From assembly GCA_039933015.1 (NCBI GenBank), contig JBDTOX010000163.1:1-64000 (forward strand): a stretch of 64,000 nucleotides of DNA. Reading direction: 5' to 3'. Under the pieces are notes generated by a model, which searched no databases, was not told the origin of the DNA, and was given only the letters and a program-made list of their open reading frames with translations. This document shows positions 8,030-17,364 of the stretch, in pieces. Positions within the stretch are counted from its first letter, which is position 1, and every line of letters starts with the position of its first letter. The stretch is from JBDTOX01 sp039933015 (lineage in GTDB: Bacteria; Pseudomonadota; Gammaproteobacteria; Burkholderiales; Methylophilaceae). Made by a program: the position numbers and the translations under genes.

Positions 8030-8675
8030 CATACTCATTCCGAAAGAGCAGGAAACCGCTTACGAACGCTGGGAAATGGCGTCATTCCCGGATCGCAGGC
8101 AAAAAGGTACGGACGTGCCTGCCCAAAAAAATACCGCAGGTAATCCCGAGCAAATCGCTTTGGTCATGGAAAATGCGCGCAAGGAAGGCTATGTGACGGG
8201 CATGCGCGCAGGCTATGCAGCGGGCCTCGAGCAAGGCGCGGAAGCTGTTGCAGCGCAGGAGCAAAAAATACTGGGGCTGACGACAGCTTTCAGTGCGGCA
8301 CTGGAACAAGCCGATGAAGCGATTGCGGAAGAGCTGGTGGCACTGGCCATGGATATTGCCAAGGCCATGCTGAAAACCACGCTCAAAGCCCAGCCTGAAC
8401 GCATCCTGGAACTGGTAAAAGCGGCCATACACGAACTGCCTGCCAGCCAGCAGCATGTAACGTTTTTCCTGCATCCGGAAGATGCCACCATCGTGAAGCA
8501 ACTCGCTGCCGAGGACATCGCAAAAGGCGGCTGGCGCATTGCAACAGACCCGCATATCGAGCGCGGCGGCTGCCGTGTGGAAACTGCCAGCAATCAGGTG
8601 GATGCCACCCTATCCGCCCGCTGGCAGCGCATTGCCGAGGCTCTGGGCCAACCCGGGGGCTGGCTGGCGCCATGA
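8022..8675 (+). CDS. fliH: Flagellar assembly protein FliH
   Basis: FliH binds the export ATPase FliI and links it to the C ring. The 217-residue protein has the glycine-spaced helix typical of FliH (MRAGYAAGLEQGAEAVAAQEQKIL, about residues 63-87), then the FliH/HrpE-type C-terminal domain with VALAMDIAKAMLKTTLKAQPERILELVKAAI and a GGWRIATDPHIERGGCRVE segment followed by DATLSARWQRI. It overlaps fliG by 8 nt and fliI by 4 nt (ATGA). Confidence 0.94.
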   Translation: MSSILIPKEQETAYERWEMASFPDRRQKGTDVPAQKNTAGNPEQIALVMENARKEGYVTGMRAGYAAGLEQGAEAVAAQEQKILGLTTAFSAALEQADEAIAEELVALAMDIAKAMLKTTLKAQPERILELVKAAIHELPASQQHVTFFLHPEDATIVKQLAAEDIAKGGWRIATDPHIERGGCRVETASNQVDATLSARWQRIAEALGQPGGWLAP

Positions 8676-10087
8676 GCGATAAGCAGCTTCATCACCAGCG
8701 CTGGCAAGGCTATTTGAGCGACTGCAGTGCTTTACTCGGCATTACCGAGCCGCTCGAAATATCAGGCCGCGTGACCCGCTTGACCGGACTGGTAATGGAA
8801 GCGGTAGGCCTGAAGCTTGCCATCGGCAGCGCCTGCATTATCCCCTTACCCGATGGCACCAGAATAGAAGCGGAAGTCGTTGGCTTTGACGCTGACCGCC
8901 TGCTGCTCATGCCGCAAAGCACGGTTGAAGGTGTTGTCCCCGGCACACGCGTTTTCCCTTTGCAGTTGATGGAACCGCTGCCTAAATACGGGCAAGTGCG
9001 CTATCCCAAGAGACGCGCGGAAGACCGTGCGCGTCACTTGCCGGTGGGCGACAAGCTGCTCGGGCGCGTGCTGGATGGCGCAGGCCGCCCGCTAGATCAA
9101 CTGGGCCCGCTCAATGCCAGCCACAGCACCTCATTGAATGCCCGCGTACTGAATCCGCTTGAGCGCGCACCGATCAGTGATGTGCTGGATGTAGGCGTGC
9201 GCGCGATCAATAGCATGCTGACCGTTGGCCGCGGCCAGCGCATGGGCTTGTTTGCGGGCTCCGGTGTCGGCAAAAGCGTACTGTTGGGCATGATGGCGCG
9301 CTACACCACGGCGGATGTCATTGTCGTAGGCTTGATAGGCGAGCGTGGACGCGAAGTCAAAGAGTTTATCGAACAGATTCTCGGCAAGGCCGGCCTGGCG
9401 CGCGCCGTAGTAGTGGCTGCCCCGGCTTATGCACCGCCGCTATTGCGCTTGCAAGGCGCAAGCTACGCCACTGCCATCGCCGAATATTTCCGCGACCAGG
9501 GCAAGCATGTGCTGCTGATTATGGATTCTCTCACACGCTACGCCATGGCCCAACGCGAGATTGCGCTGGCCATAGGCGAGCCGCCTGCCACCAAAGGCTA
9601 TCCGCCTTCGGTGTTCGCCAAGCTGCCCAACCTGGTAGAACGCGCTGGCAACGGCAAAACAGGTGAAGGTTCGATCACCGCGTTTTATACCGTACTGACA
9701 GAAGGCGATGACCAGCAAGACCCAATTGCCGATGCCGCGCGCGCGATCCTCGACGGGCATATTGTCTTGAACCGCACTCTGGCTGAAGGCGGCCATTACC
9801 CGGCAATTGATATCGAACAATCCATCAGCCGTGCCATGCACAACATCACCAGCACACATCACCAGAAACTGTCGCGTAAGCTCAAGCAGCTCTACTCGCG
9901 CTATGCGCGCAACGTGGACCTGATTAATGTCGGCGCTTATGAAGCGGGCAGCGACAAAGTGCTGGATGAAGCGATTGCCAAACATGAACAGCTCATTACC
10001 TTTTTGCAGCAGGATATTGCAGACCGCGCGGGCATGGATGAAAGCCTGGGCCAACTGAAGACGCTGTTTAACGACATACCCCATTGA
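8672..10087 (+). CDS. fliI: Flagellum-specific ATP synthase FliI
   Basis: FliI is the hexameric ATPase of the flagellar type III export apparatus, related to the F1 beta subunit. At 471 residues it is of normal length. The Walker A loop GSGVGKS lies at residues 196-202. Further signatures are VIVVGLIGERGREVKEFIE, the Walker B strand LLIMDSLTRYAMAQREIALAIGEPP, and PSVFAKLPNLVERAG with GSITAFYTVLTEGDD. The ATG overlaps the fliH stop as ATGA. Confidence 0.97.
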   Translation: MSDKQLHHQRWQGYLSDCSALLGITEPLEISGRVTRLTGLVMEAVGLKLAIGSACIIPLPDGTRIEAEVVGFDADRLLLMPQSTVEGVVPGTRVFPLQLMEPLPKYGQVRYPKRRAEDRARHLPVGDKLLGRVLDGAGRPLDQLGPLNASHSTSLNARVLNPLERAPISDVLDVGVRAINSMLTVGRGQRMGLFAGSGVGKSVLLGMMARYTTADVIVVGLIGERGREVKEFIEQILGKAGLARAVVVAAPAYAPPLLRLQGASYATAIAEYFRDQGKHVLLIMDSLTRYAMAQREIALAIGEPPATKGYPPSVFAKLPNLVERAGNGKTGEGSITAFYTVLTEGDDQQDPIADAARAILDGHIVLNRTLAEGGHYPAIDIEQSISRAMHNITSTHHQKLSRKLKQLYSRYARNVDLINVGAYEAGSDKVLDEAIAKHEQLITFLQQDIADRAGMDESLGQLKTLFNDIPH

Positions 10088-10120
10088 AATACTACCGTGA
10101 TCAGGAAAGCCGGCTAAAAG

Positions 10121-10564
10121 ATGAACACACCTAGTGCGCTTAACATGCTGGTCCAGCTAGCCGCAGATGAATCATCCATGGCGGCAAAAAAACTGGGCGC
10201 AGCCATCAAATATCTGGAAGAAAACCAGTCCAAGCTCGCCATGCTGCTGAGCTATCGCCAGGATTATGCGGCACGCCTGCACGGCCAGCTACAGAACGGC
10301 CTAAGCGCAAGTGGGCATCAAAATTACCAGAGCTTTCTGGGTAAGCTGGATCAGGCTATCCGCGGTCAGCATGAAATTGTCGAATCCGGCAAACAGCAGG
10401 TCGAACAGCAGCGCCTATTTCTGCTGCAGAGCGAACGCAAGAAATTATCCTACGGCGTATTAGTCAACCGTTCTGAGAAAAAACACCAGGTGCTTGAATC
10501 CAAGAAAGACCAGAAAGCCATGGACGAACATGCGATGCGGTCAAGAAGGCCCCATCCGCGCTAG
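10121..10564 (+). CDS. fliJ: Flagellar export protein FliJ
   Basis: FliJ is a small coiled-coil protein at the centre of the FliI ring that helps energise export and recycle chaperones. This 147-residue protein is almost entirely helical and charged, with regular heptads from about residue 15 to 130 (AKKLGAAIKYLEENQSKLAMLLSYRQDYAARL, QKAMDEHAMRSRR at the end). FliJ sequences diverge strongly; identification rests on size, coiled-coil pattern and location between fliI and fliK. A 33 nt gap separates it from fliI. Confidence 0.9.
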   Translation: MNTPSALNMLVQLAADESSMAAKKLGAAIKYLEENQSKLAMLLSYRQDYAARLHGQLQNGLSASGHQNYQSFLGKLDQAIRGQHEIVESGKQQVEQQRLFLLQSERKKLSYGVLVNRSEKKHQVLESKKDQKAMDEHAMRSRRPHPR

Positions 10565-10619
10565 GTGGACACCATATAACAGCCGGGCACCAGACAAATC
10601 ATACGGACAGGCCATTAAT

Positions 10620-11933
10620 ATGCAGACATCTTCCCTACAACCATCGCCATTAGCCACCTTGACGCCTGCTATCAGCAGTAAAACTGGCAATAGCTTAAAC
10701 GAGGCCGAAGCTGCAGGGTCGTCATTCCAGGATGTGCTGGCGCGCCAGGTGAATAAAACCACCGCCATTGAACAGCAGCCGGCTTCTGCACGGCCAGAGA
10801 CTAATAAGCCACAGAAGTCGCAACACAAGCCTGCAGCCAGCGCAGATAAAGCAACGCGGCAGGACAGCGTCGCGCCAGCAGAGGTGGCTGAGGCTTCCGC
10901 CCAAGCAGACGCATTGGACCGGACCAATTTATTTCTGGCGCTAGCACATGGCGCGCAAGAGGCTAAAGACGTTAAGCCTGCCGAAGCTGATCCAGCTCTT
11001 GATACAGATGCAAGCCAGGACAGCGATCTGCTGGCAGCGGCAGTAGCACTCGTACCGCTAGCACCGCCTACCCCCGCTATTTCTGCAGTGGCCGGACAGC
11101 AAGCTGTAGATGACGCAGCGGCAGCAATAAACACTGCAGCATTCGCGGGCAGTCCCGGATCGATGGCCAAGGCGGATTTACGTGGCGGCATGGACACAGG
11201 TAAATCTAGGGCTCAGCCCGCAGATACCGAGGCCTTGGAGCGTGAGGTCCCTGCCGCTCACAGGCAGCAAACCTCAGCCGCCAATACACCAGCCGCCGCT
11301 CTTAGCGTGCCCGCAACGAGCGCTGCTGCAAGCAAATCCGAGCTGGCGTTGGCCATGCATGGCGCGGAGAAATCCATGCCGGCGGATAGCACGGCACCAT
11401 TTGCATCTGATGCCATACCAACCGGTTTAGGTGTATTTTCCTTATCCGCGCAGGCTGGCGTGTCAGCAGCAGCGCACAGCGTTGGCAGCGCCAATGAGAT
11501 CAAGGCCGCGCCTGGATCCCCAGCCTGGAATCAAGCCGTAGGCAATAAAATTGTGTGGATGGTAGGCAATGCTGAGCAATCTGCATCCCTCACGCTCAAC
11601 CCGCCTGGCTTGGGCCCATTGCAGGTCATAATCAAGATGCAGAATGACCAGGCAAGCACCACTTTTATCTCAGCGCATCAGGAAGTCCGGCAGGCTCTGG
11701 AAGCCGCCCTCCCCACCTTGCGCAGCATGATGCATGATGCAGGCATTAGCCTGGGTCAGACCAGCATCAACATGGGCAACCCCCAGCAGCAGAATTTCCA
11801 GGAAGCGGGCCATCAACAGACTACCAAACCAGCGGCAGATCCGGCTAACGCCGCTGTGGCCGGGCTTTCATCTGCCCCTGCACCGGCATACACAACACGC
11901 GTCAGCCATGGTCTGGTGGACACTTTCGCCTAG
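10620..11933 (+). CDS. fliK: Flagellar hook-length control protein FliK
   Basis: FliK is the secreted ruler that ends hook growth and triggers the export switch through FlhB. The 437-residue protein is mostly an Ala/Gln/Pro-rich unstructured region. The conserved C-terminal domain lies about residues 300-400: WNQAVGNKIVWMV, ASLTLNPPGLGPLQVIIKMQ, FISAHQEVRQALEAALPTLRSMM. The phrase LNPPGLGPL is the family signature. ATG 10620 is chosen because upstream in-frame sequence overlaps fliJ and does not resemble FliK. Confidence 0.94.
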   Translation: MQTSSLQPSPLATLTPAISSKTGNSLNEAEAAGSSFQDVLARQVNKTTAIEQQPASARPETNKPQKSQHKPAASADKATRQDSVAPAEVAEASAQADALDRTNLFLALAHGAQEAKDVKPAEADPALDTDASQDSDLLAAAVALVPLAPPTPAISAVAGQQAVDDAAAAINTAAFAGSPGSMAKADLRGGMDTGKSRAQPADTEALEREVPAAHRQQTSAANTPAAALSVPATSAAASKSELALAMHGAEKSMPADSTAPFASDAIPTGLGVFSLSAQAGVSAAAHSVGSANEIKAAPGSPAWNQAVGNKIVWMVGNAEQSASLTLNPPGLGPLQVIIKMQNDQASTTFISAHQEVRQALEAALPTLRSMMHDAGISLGQTSINMGNPQQQNFQEAGHQQTTKPAADPANAAVAGLSSAPAPAYTTRVSHGLVDTFA

Positions 11934-12143
11934 GATTAAGCTCAGATCCAGGTTGCGCGGCGGCACTTTAAGTATGCTCATGACCACATGGGCATATTCC
12001 CCCCGCTTATCCATGCCGCCTGCACGTGTGTTCTAAGCTGCAATTAAGGGCACATTCACAGCTCTGTTCAACACATCCTGACGGGCGCGTTTTTCTCATA
12101 ATTCATGACCATACAACAAGCAAAAATCCCTTAAGGCAATCAG

Positions 12144-12626
12144 ATGGCGCAAGCAAACCCTACTCCAGAAGCTGTACCGGTAAAGTCCAGGAAAAAAGTA
12201 TTGCTTCTGGCAGCCGTATTAGTGGCAGTCGTGATCGCTGGTGCCGTCGGGGCCTGGTATATGCTCCAGCAGAAAGGCCATCATGCAGAAGCTAAACATG
12301 AGACGCCCAAGCCGTCTGTCTTCGTAAACCTCGATACCTTCACGGTCAACCTGCAGCCTGATCCCAATGAACAATTCCTGCAGATGGATATCGCACTGCA
12401 GGTGGCGGACCAGGAGCAAGCTGATCTCATCAAACTGGAAATGCCCAAGGTGAGAAGCCGGTTGCTGCTGCTGCTGTCCAGTAAAAAATCCTCGGAAATT
12501 TCCAGCATCAAGGGCAAGAATCAACTGACTGAGGAGATCATCGCCCAAATCAATCAACCCTTCTCCCCCAAAGCCAAGGGTCAAAATTTGCTGGGCGTAT
12601 TTTTCACCTCGTTCGTCATCCAGTAG
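12144..12626 (+). CDS. fliL: Flagellar basal body-associated protein FliL
   Basis: FliL is an inner-membrane protein around the stator that supports torque and stator stability. The 160-residue protein has a basic N-terminus (KSRKK), one membrane segment about residues 19-41, and a periplasmic domain with FVNLDTFTVNLQPDPNEQFLQMDIALQV and the C-terminal VFFTSFVIQ, both typical. A 210-nt gap separates it from fliK, the largest break within fliF-fliR, so an extra promoter here is possible although no clear sigma-28 or sigma-54 element was found. Confidence 0.95.
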   Translation: MAQANPTPEAVPVKSRKKVLLLAAVLVAVVIAGAVGAWYMLQQKGHHAEAKHETPKPSVFVNLDTFTVNLQPDPNEQFLQMDIALQVADQEQADLIKLEMPKVRSRLLLLLSSKKSSEISSIKGKNQLTEEIIAQINQPFSPKAKGQNLLGVFFTSFVIQ

Positions 12627-12634
12627 GCCTTGCC

Positions 12635-13642
12635 ATGGCCGACAATTTTCTATCCCAGGAAGAAGTCGACGCCCTGCTCAAGGGGGTAGGCGACGATCAG
12701 GATGATGGTCCGGCAGAAGTCGATCCGCATGCTGTCCGCGATTACAACCTTGCAACGCAGGAACGTATTGTCCGTGGGCGCATGCCCACCCTGGAGATCA
12801 TCAATGAGCGTTTCGCGCGCCTGCTGCGCATAGGCCTGTTTAATTTCCTGCGCCGCAGCGCCGAAGTCTCGGTGGGTCCTGTACGAATTTCGAAATACAG
12901 CGAATTCATCCGCAACCTGGCGGTACCGACCAACCTCAACCTGGTACAGATGAAGCCCCTGCGCGGCACCTCGCTGATGGTGTTCGATCCCGGCCTGGTA
13001 TTCCTGATCGTCGACAATATGTTTGGCGGGGATGGCCGTTTTCATACACGCATCGAAGGGCGCGACTTTACCCTGACCGAGCAGCGCATTATTCAAAAGG
13101 TACTGGAGATCGTGTTCGAGACCTATGCCAAGTCGTGGGAGCCGGTGTACCCGGTAGAGTTCGAGTACATCCGCTCCGAGATGAATACCCAGTTTGCCAA
13201 TATCGCAACGCCGAATGAAGTGGTCGTGGCTACCACATTCAATATCGAGCTAGGCTCAGCTGCCAGCGGCGAAATTCACTTCTGCATTCCCTATGCGACC
13301 ATAGAGCCGATCCGCAACCTGCTTACTTCCAACCTGCAAGGTGAAGTCCTGGGCACAGACAAGCGCTGGGTACGTTTGATCACCCAGCAAATCCAGAGCG
13401 TGGATGTCGAACTGGTAGCCGAACTGGGCAAGGCGCGCATGCAGCTGGGAGACATACTCAAGATGAAAGTCGGGGATATTATCCCGCTCAGCCTTCAGGA
13501 AAATATCGAAGCCAAGGTTGATGGCATACCGGTGATGCAATGCAAGTACGGCATATTCCACGGGCAATACGCGTTGCACGTGGAAAAAATGCTGCGGGCC
13601 AATTCCAGTGAATATATTAAAGGAGAGCCACATGACGACTGA
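12635..13642 (+). CDS. fliM: Flagellar motor switch protein FliM
   Basis: FliM is the C-ring subunit that binds phosphorylated CheY and sets rotation direction. The 335-residue protein begins with FLSQEEVDALLKGV, the conserved N-terminal CheY-binding peptide. It continues with LEIINERFARLLRIGLFNFLRRSAEVSV, the GGDGRFHTRIEGRDFTLTEQRII middle domain, and a C-terminal SpoA domain (LGDILKMKVGDIIPL). It starts 8 nt after fliL and overlaps fliN by 11 nt. Confidence 0.97.
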   Translation: MADNFLSQEEVDALLKGVGDDQDDGPAEVDPHAVRDYNLATQERIVRGRMPTLEIINERFARLLRIGLFNFLRRSAEVSVGPVRISKYSEFIRNLAVPTNLNLVQMKPLRGTSLMVFDPGLVFLIVDNMFGGDGRFHTRIEGRDFTLTEQRIIQKVLEIVFETYAKSWEPVYPVEFEYIRSEMNTQFANIATPNEVVVATTFNIELGSAASGEIHFCIPYATIEPIRNLLTSNLQGEVLGTDKRWVRLITQQIQSVDVELVAELGKARMQLGDILKMKVGDIIPLSLQENIEAKVDGIPVMQCKYGIFHGQYALHVEKMLRANSSEYIKGEPHDD

Positions 13643-14060
13643 TCAAAACCTGGAGAGTGATTCCCAAGCTGTAGAGGATGACTGGGGTGCCGCCATGGCT
13701 GAGCAAACTCAGGCAGAATCCGCTGCACTGCAGACCCAGACTGACACCCAGCCCGTGTTCAAGGAGTTTTCCGGTAAAAACAAACTCACGGAAACACAGA
13801 ACGACATTGATTTCATTCTGGACATTCCGGTCCAGCTCACAGTTGAATTAGGTCGCACCAAGATTGCCATTAAAAATCTTTTGCAACTGGCCCAGGGCTC
13901 GGTAGTAGAGCTCGATGGCATGGCTGGCGAACCCATGGACGTACTGGTGAACGGCTGCCTGATTGCACAGGGCGAGGTCGTGGTGGTGAACGATAAATTC
14001 GGCATTCGCCTGACGGATATCATCACCCCGGCTGAACGCATCCGCAAGCTGAACAAATGA
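13632..14060 (+). CDS. fliN: Flagellar motor switch protein FliN
   Basis: FliN forms the lower C ring with FliM. The 142-residue protein has an acidic, variable N-terminal 60 residues, then a SpoA domain: IDFILDIPVQLTVELGRTKIAIKNLLQLAQGSVVELD, EPMDVLVNGCLIAQGEVVVVNDKFGIRLTDIITPAERI. This block is almost invariant across FliN. ATG 13632 follows AAAGGAGAG and is preferred to an in-frame GTG at 13608 that would lie further inside fliM. Confidence 0.97.
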   Translation: MTTDQNLESDSQAVEDDWGAAMAEQTQAESAALQTQTDTQPVFKEFSGKNKLTETQNDIDFILDIPVQLTVELGRTKIAIKNLLQLAQGSVVELDGMAGEPMDVLVNGCLIAQGEVVVVNDKFGIRLTDIITPAERIRKLNK

Positions 14061-14521
14061 GCTGGAATGCATTAGCCGCACCCGCAGCCGGGCGCTATGC
14101 ACTGCCTTGGCTGCTATTGCTGGGTAGCGAGGCGCTGGCCAGTGAAAACGCCACTCCATCTTCCATCGGCATGCTGTTTCAGGTGCTGCTCAGCCTCGCC
14201 ATCGTACTCGGCCTGCTGGCGCTAGGCGCATGGGGCCTCAAGCGCTTCAGTAGCGGTTATAGCCAGCAGCACGCAGTAGCAAAAATTGTAGGCGGCGTGA
14301 GCGTAGGTAACCGCGAACGCGTGGTGGTGGTGGAAGTGGCCGACCAGTGGATAGTAGTAGGCGTTGCCCCTGGCCAGGTGCGCGGAATCGCCACCCTGCC
14401 AATCAAGGCCGGCTTTATGCCTGACACGGCGCAGGCAGCATCCATACACGCAACGGCTGCGCCTGCCAAAACTTTTGGCAGCTGGCTTAAACAAACGCTA
14501 GATAAATCCAGTGGCAGATAA
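14057..14521 (+). CDS. fliO: Flagellar biosynthesis protein FliO
   Basis: FliO helps assemble the FliP-FliQ-FliR export-gate core. The 154-residue protein has an N-terminal hydrophobic stretch (about residues 15-30), a main membrane segment about 38-62 (LFQVLLSLAIVLGLLALGAWGL), then a small cytoplasmic domain with VGGVSVGNRERVVVVEVADQWIVVGVAPGQVRGI, the recognisable FliO core. The ATG overlaps the fliN stop as ATGA, and the gene leads directly into fliP. Confidence 0.93.
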   Translation: MSWNALAAPAAGRYALPWLLLLGSEALASENATPSSIGMLFQVLLSLAIVLGLLALGAWGLKRFSSGYSQQHAVAKIVGGVSVGNRERVVVVEVADQWIVVGVAPGQVRGIATLPIKAGFMPDTAQAASIHATAAPAKTFGSWLKQTLDKSSGR

Positions 14522-14540
14522 TCCGGTACCCAATAATCCA

Positions 14541-15353
14541 ATGCAAGCGCAACTAACCGTCCAGACCCTGTGTACCTGGCTTGCTACACGCATGCCCAGG
14601 CCGAACCTGCCCAGACTGGCGGTGTGGGCTGTAGTAACGGGGCTGGCTGGCCTGTCGCTGAATGCTGCCGCGGAATCTGCCGGGCTCAATATTTTAAGCG
14701 CTACCCCTGCTGGCGGCGGCGGTCAGAACTATTCCTTGAGCATACAGACACTGATCCTGCTCACCTCACTGTCTTTCCTGCCGGCAGCATTGCTCATGAT
14801 GACCGGGTTTACCCGCATCATTATCGTGCTGTCGCTGTTGCGCCAGGCGCTGGGCACCCAGTCTGCCCCCTCTAATCAGATTCTGATAGGACTGGCATTA
14901 TTCCTGACTATGTTCGTCATGGGGCCGGTGTTCGACAAAATCTATACCGACGCCTACCAGCCCCTGACTGAAAACAGGATATCGATGCAGGCAGCGCTGG
15001 AAAAAGGCGTCGCGCCACTCAAGGCCTTCATGCTGAAACAAACACGGGAAACTGACCTTGCGCTATTCGTCAAAATGTCGAATACGCCCGCCTTGCAAAC
15101 GCCGGAGGATGTACCGCTGCGCGTGCTGATTCCGGCTTACATGACCAGTGAGCTGAAAACAGCGTTCCAGATCGGGTTTGCCATCTTCATCCCATTTCTG
15201 ATCATCGACATGGTGGTGGCCAGCGTACTCATGTCTATGGGCATGATGATGGTTTCGCCATCCATCGTCTCCCTGCCATTCAAACTGATGCTGTTTGTAC
15301 TGGTCGACGGCTGGCACCTGCTGCTCGGCTCACTGGTACAAAGCTTTTACTAG
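14541..15353 (+). CDS. fliP: Flagellar export-gate protein FliP
   Basis: FliP is the main subunit of the export gate, forming a pentamer with FliR and FliQ. After a signal sequence, the mature part shows NYSLSIQTLILLTSLSFLPAALLMMTGFTRIIIVLSLLRQALGT, then FVMGPVFDKIYTDAYQPL, LPAYMTSELKTAFQIGFAIFIPFLIIDMVVASVLMSMGMMM and LVDGWHLLLGSLVQSFY, nearly identical to family consensus. The start is uncertain: ATG 14541 has GGTA upstream, ATG 14592 would give a shorter, more typical signal peptide, and GTG 14511 lies within fliO. Confidence 0.95.
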   Translation: MQAQLTVQTLCTWLATRMPRPNLPRLAVWAVVTGLAGLSLNAAAESAGLNILSATPAGGGGQNYSLSIQTLILLTSLSFLPAALLMMTGFTRIIIVLSLLRQALGTQSAPSNQILIGLALFLTMFVMGPVFDKIYTDAYQPLTENRISMQAALEKGVAPLKAFMLKQTRETDLALFVKMSNTPALQTPEDVPLRVLIPAYMTSELKTAFQIGFAIFIPFLIIDMVVASVLMSMGMMMVSPSIVSLPFKLMLFVLVDGWHLLLGSLVQSFY

Positions 15354-15361
15354 GACAGGCC

Positions 15362-15631
15362 ATGACTCCGGAAAGTGTGATGGATATGGGCCGCCAGGCC
15401 ATGGAAGTGACCTTGCTGGTCGCCGCCCCCATGCTGCTGGTCGCATTGCTAATCGGTTTGATTGTGAGTATTTTTCAGGCAGCGACGCAAATCAATGAAA
15501 CTACGCTGTCGTTTATCCCCAAGCTCATCGGCATCTTTGCCGCGCTGGTAATCGCCGGGCCCTGGATGCTGTCTGTCATGCTGGATTATATGCGGCAAGT
15601 ATTCACCAACATCCCCGGCATGGCGGGCTAA
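15362..15631 (+). CDS. fliQ: Flagellar export-gate protein FliQ
   Basis: An 89-residue protein, the usual FliQ length, with two membrane segments (about residues 15-38 and 53-75) and the conserved linking loop IFQAATQINETTLSFIPKLIG. FliQ packs around the FliP-FliR core. It starts 8 nt after fliP and is followed by fliR after 10 nt, the invariant fliP-fliQ-fliR order. Confidence 0.97.
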   Translation: MTPESVMDMGRQAMEVTLLVAAPMLLVALLIGLIVSIFQAATQINETTLSFIPKLIGIFAALVIAGPWMLSVMLDYMRQVFTNIPGMAG

Positions 15632-15641
15632 ACAGGCAGTC

Positions 15642-16433
15642 ATGATTTCCATCAGCAGTGAGTTGCTGCAGGCTTGGATCAGCGGCTTGCTCTGGCCGCT
15701 GACCCGCGTGCTGGGATTGATTGCCGTATCTCCCATACTGGGCCATCCCGCCCTCCCGCCCACCGTCAAGTTGGGTCTGGGTCTAATGTTTACCCTGATT
15801 GTCATCCCGACAATGCCGGCGCCACCCGTGGTGGATCTCATGTCGCTGCAAAGCTTGCTGATTTTATTACAGCAACTCATTATCGGCGTGGCGATGGGCC
15901 TTACTGTGCGTATTGCTTTTGCCGCCGTGGAGCTGGCCGGACAGTTGAGCGGCATGACCATGGGCCTGGGTTTCGCCAGCTTTTATGATCCGCAGTCACA
16001 AGGGCAATCTACCGCCATCAGCCAGCTTTACGGATTACTGGCCATGCTGCTTTTCCTGGCGATAAATGGGCATTTGCTTCTATTCTCGGCACTAGCCGAA
16101 AGTTTCAGCACGCTGCCGATTCAAGCCACGGCAACCGGCGGATTCAGCGTCATCCGCGTCTTCTCATGGGGTGAAAAAATATTCAGCGCTGGCGTGCACC
16201 TATCATTGCCTGTCATCGCTGCGCTGCTCATGACCAATATCGCACTGGGCATCCTGTCACGTACCGCGCCGCAACTTAATTTGTTCGGCATTGGCTTCCC
16301 GGTCACCTTGATCATAGGCTTTCTGGCAATCGCCATGGCACTGCCGGGCATGACGGCGCCGCTGAATCAGCTGTTTGTTGACGCCATTAATGCGGTCAGG
16401 CAGCTAGGGTTACCTGCGCTGCCGGCGCTATAA
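15642..16433 (+). CDS. fliR: Flagellar export-gate protein FliR
   Basis: FliR completes the export gate. The 263-residue protein has several hydrophobic helices and family features such as LTRVLGLIAVSPILGHPALPPTVKLGLG, GVAMGLTVRIAFAAVELAGQLSGMTMGLGFASFYDPQSQGQSTAISQL, and LSRTAPQLNLFGIGFPVTLIIGF. This is the last gene of the fliF-fliR run. Its stop codon is only 4 nt from the stop of convergent flgL, and no terminator is visible between them. Confidence 0.97.
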   Translation: MISISSELLQAWISGLLWPLTRVLGLIAVSPILGHPALPPTVKLGLGLMFTLIVIPTMPAPPVVDLMSLQSLLILLQQLIIGVAMGLTVRIAFAAVELAGQLSGMTMGLGFASFYDPQSQGQSTAISQLYGLLAMLLFLAINGHLLLFSALAESFSTLPIQATATGGFSVIRVFSWGEKIFSAGVHLSLPVIAALLMTNIALGILSRTAPQLNLFGIGFPVTLIIGFLAIAMALPGMTAPLNQLFVDAINAVRQLGLPALPAL

Positions 16434-16437
16434 GGGT

Positions 16438-17352
16438 TTAGATCAGATTAAAAAGAGAAAGCCCGACGACTCTCGCAAAAGACTTTTGCGCGGCTTCCAA
16501 AGTCATTTGTTGCTGTGATAGTTGCGAAATGGCTTTGGTATAGTCCAGTGATTGGTAGCCCGACAAGGCTTGTGCATATTGAATATCTCTATCCTGACCG
16601 GATACATCCAGTGCATCCAGCTCTTTCAATCGCGAGCCCATGGCAGCACGTACAGTCAATACCGCATCAGCCGCACTCTGCAGGCCGGTGCTGGCCGTAG
16701 CAAGGCCAGCACTCAGTGCAGCGGATGCTGCCGGTGTGGTTACTGGCGTTTGCAGCAAGTTGATCAGATCCGTCATCGTCTTGAACACGTCCTGGCCATT
16801 AGCCTGGAAAATATTGTCGCCCGTTTCACTCACTGCCATCTGCCGCGACGCAGAAATCTGCACCATGCGCTGGCCCTGGTCACCATTGTATTGGGCGCCA
16901 GTTGCAGTTTGGGCATAGGGGGCAGTCTTGGTTTGGTACCCGGAAAATAGTCGATTACCGGCACCATCCGAGGTATTGGCCAAACCGACCAGCTCATCCA
17001 GGTTGCCACGCAACTCGGCGGCTAAAAACCCTCGCTGGGTATCGCTATAGGTCCCATTTCCGGCGCTGACTAAAGTTGATTGGACAGAAGTCAGCAGGTC
17101 ACTGATATTGGACAGTGTGGATTCAGTAATGCTGAGCTGGCTCTTGACTGTCTGGCGGTTATTGGCAAATTGGGTATTAACGCTTTGCGCCTGCGTAATC
17201 TCCAAGGCGCGCGCAGCAGCCACCGGATCATCCGATGGGCTCAGAATCCGGCGCCCGGTCGAGAGCTGCTGCTGCAGTTTCATCAGATCAGATTGCAAAT
17301 CACCGAGCCGGGAGGTGCCAGACTCAAAAATTGTATTGGTACTGATGCGCAT
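16438..17352 (-). CDS. flgL: Flagellar hook-filament junction protein FlgL (HAP3)
   Basis: FlgL joins the hook to the filament. The 304-residue protein starts MRISTNTIFESGTSRLGDLQ and contains LQQQLSTGRRILSPSDDPVAAARALEI, the flagellin-like N-terminal motif. Its C-terminus DYTKAISQLSQQQMTLEAAQKSFARVVGLSLFNLI is the matching terminal helix. It lies 12 nt downstream of flgK and is probably expressed with it from the sigma-28 promoter upstream of flgK. Confidence 0.96.
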   Translation of the reverse strand: MRISTNTIFESGTSRLGDLQSDLMKLQQQLSTGRRILSPSDDPVAAARALEITQAQSVNTQFANNRQTVKSQLSITESTLSNISDLLTSVQSTLVSAGNGTYSDTQRGFLAAELRGNLDELVGLANTSDGAGNRLFSGYQTKTAPYAQTATGAQYNGDQGQRMVQISASRQMAVSETGDNIFQANGQDVFKTMTDLINLLQTPVTTPAASAALSAGLATASTGLQSAADAVLTVRAAMGSRLKELDALDVSGQDRDIQYAQALSGYQSLDYTKAISQLSQQQMTLEAAQKSFARVVGLSLFNLI

Positions 17353-17364
17353 AATGAGGTGCCC

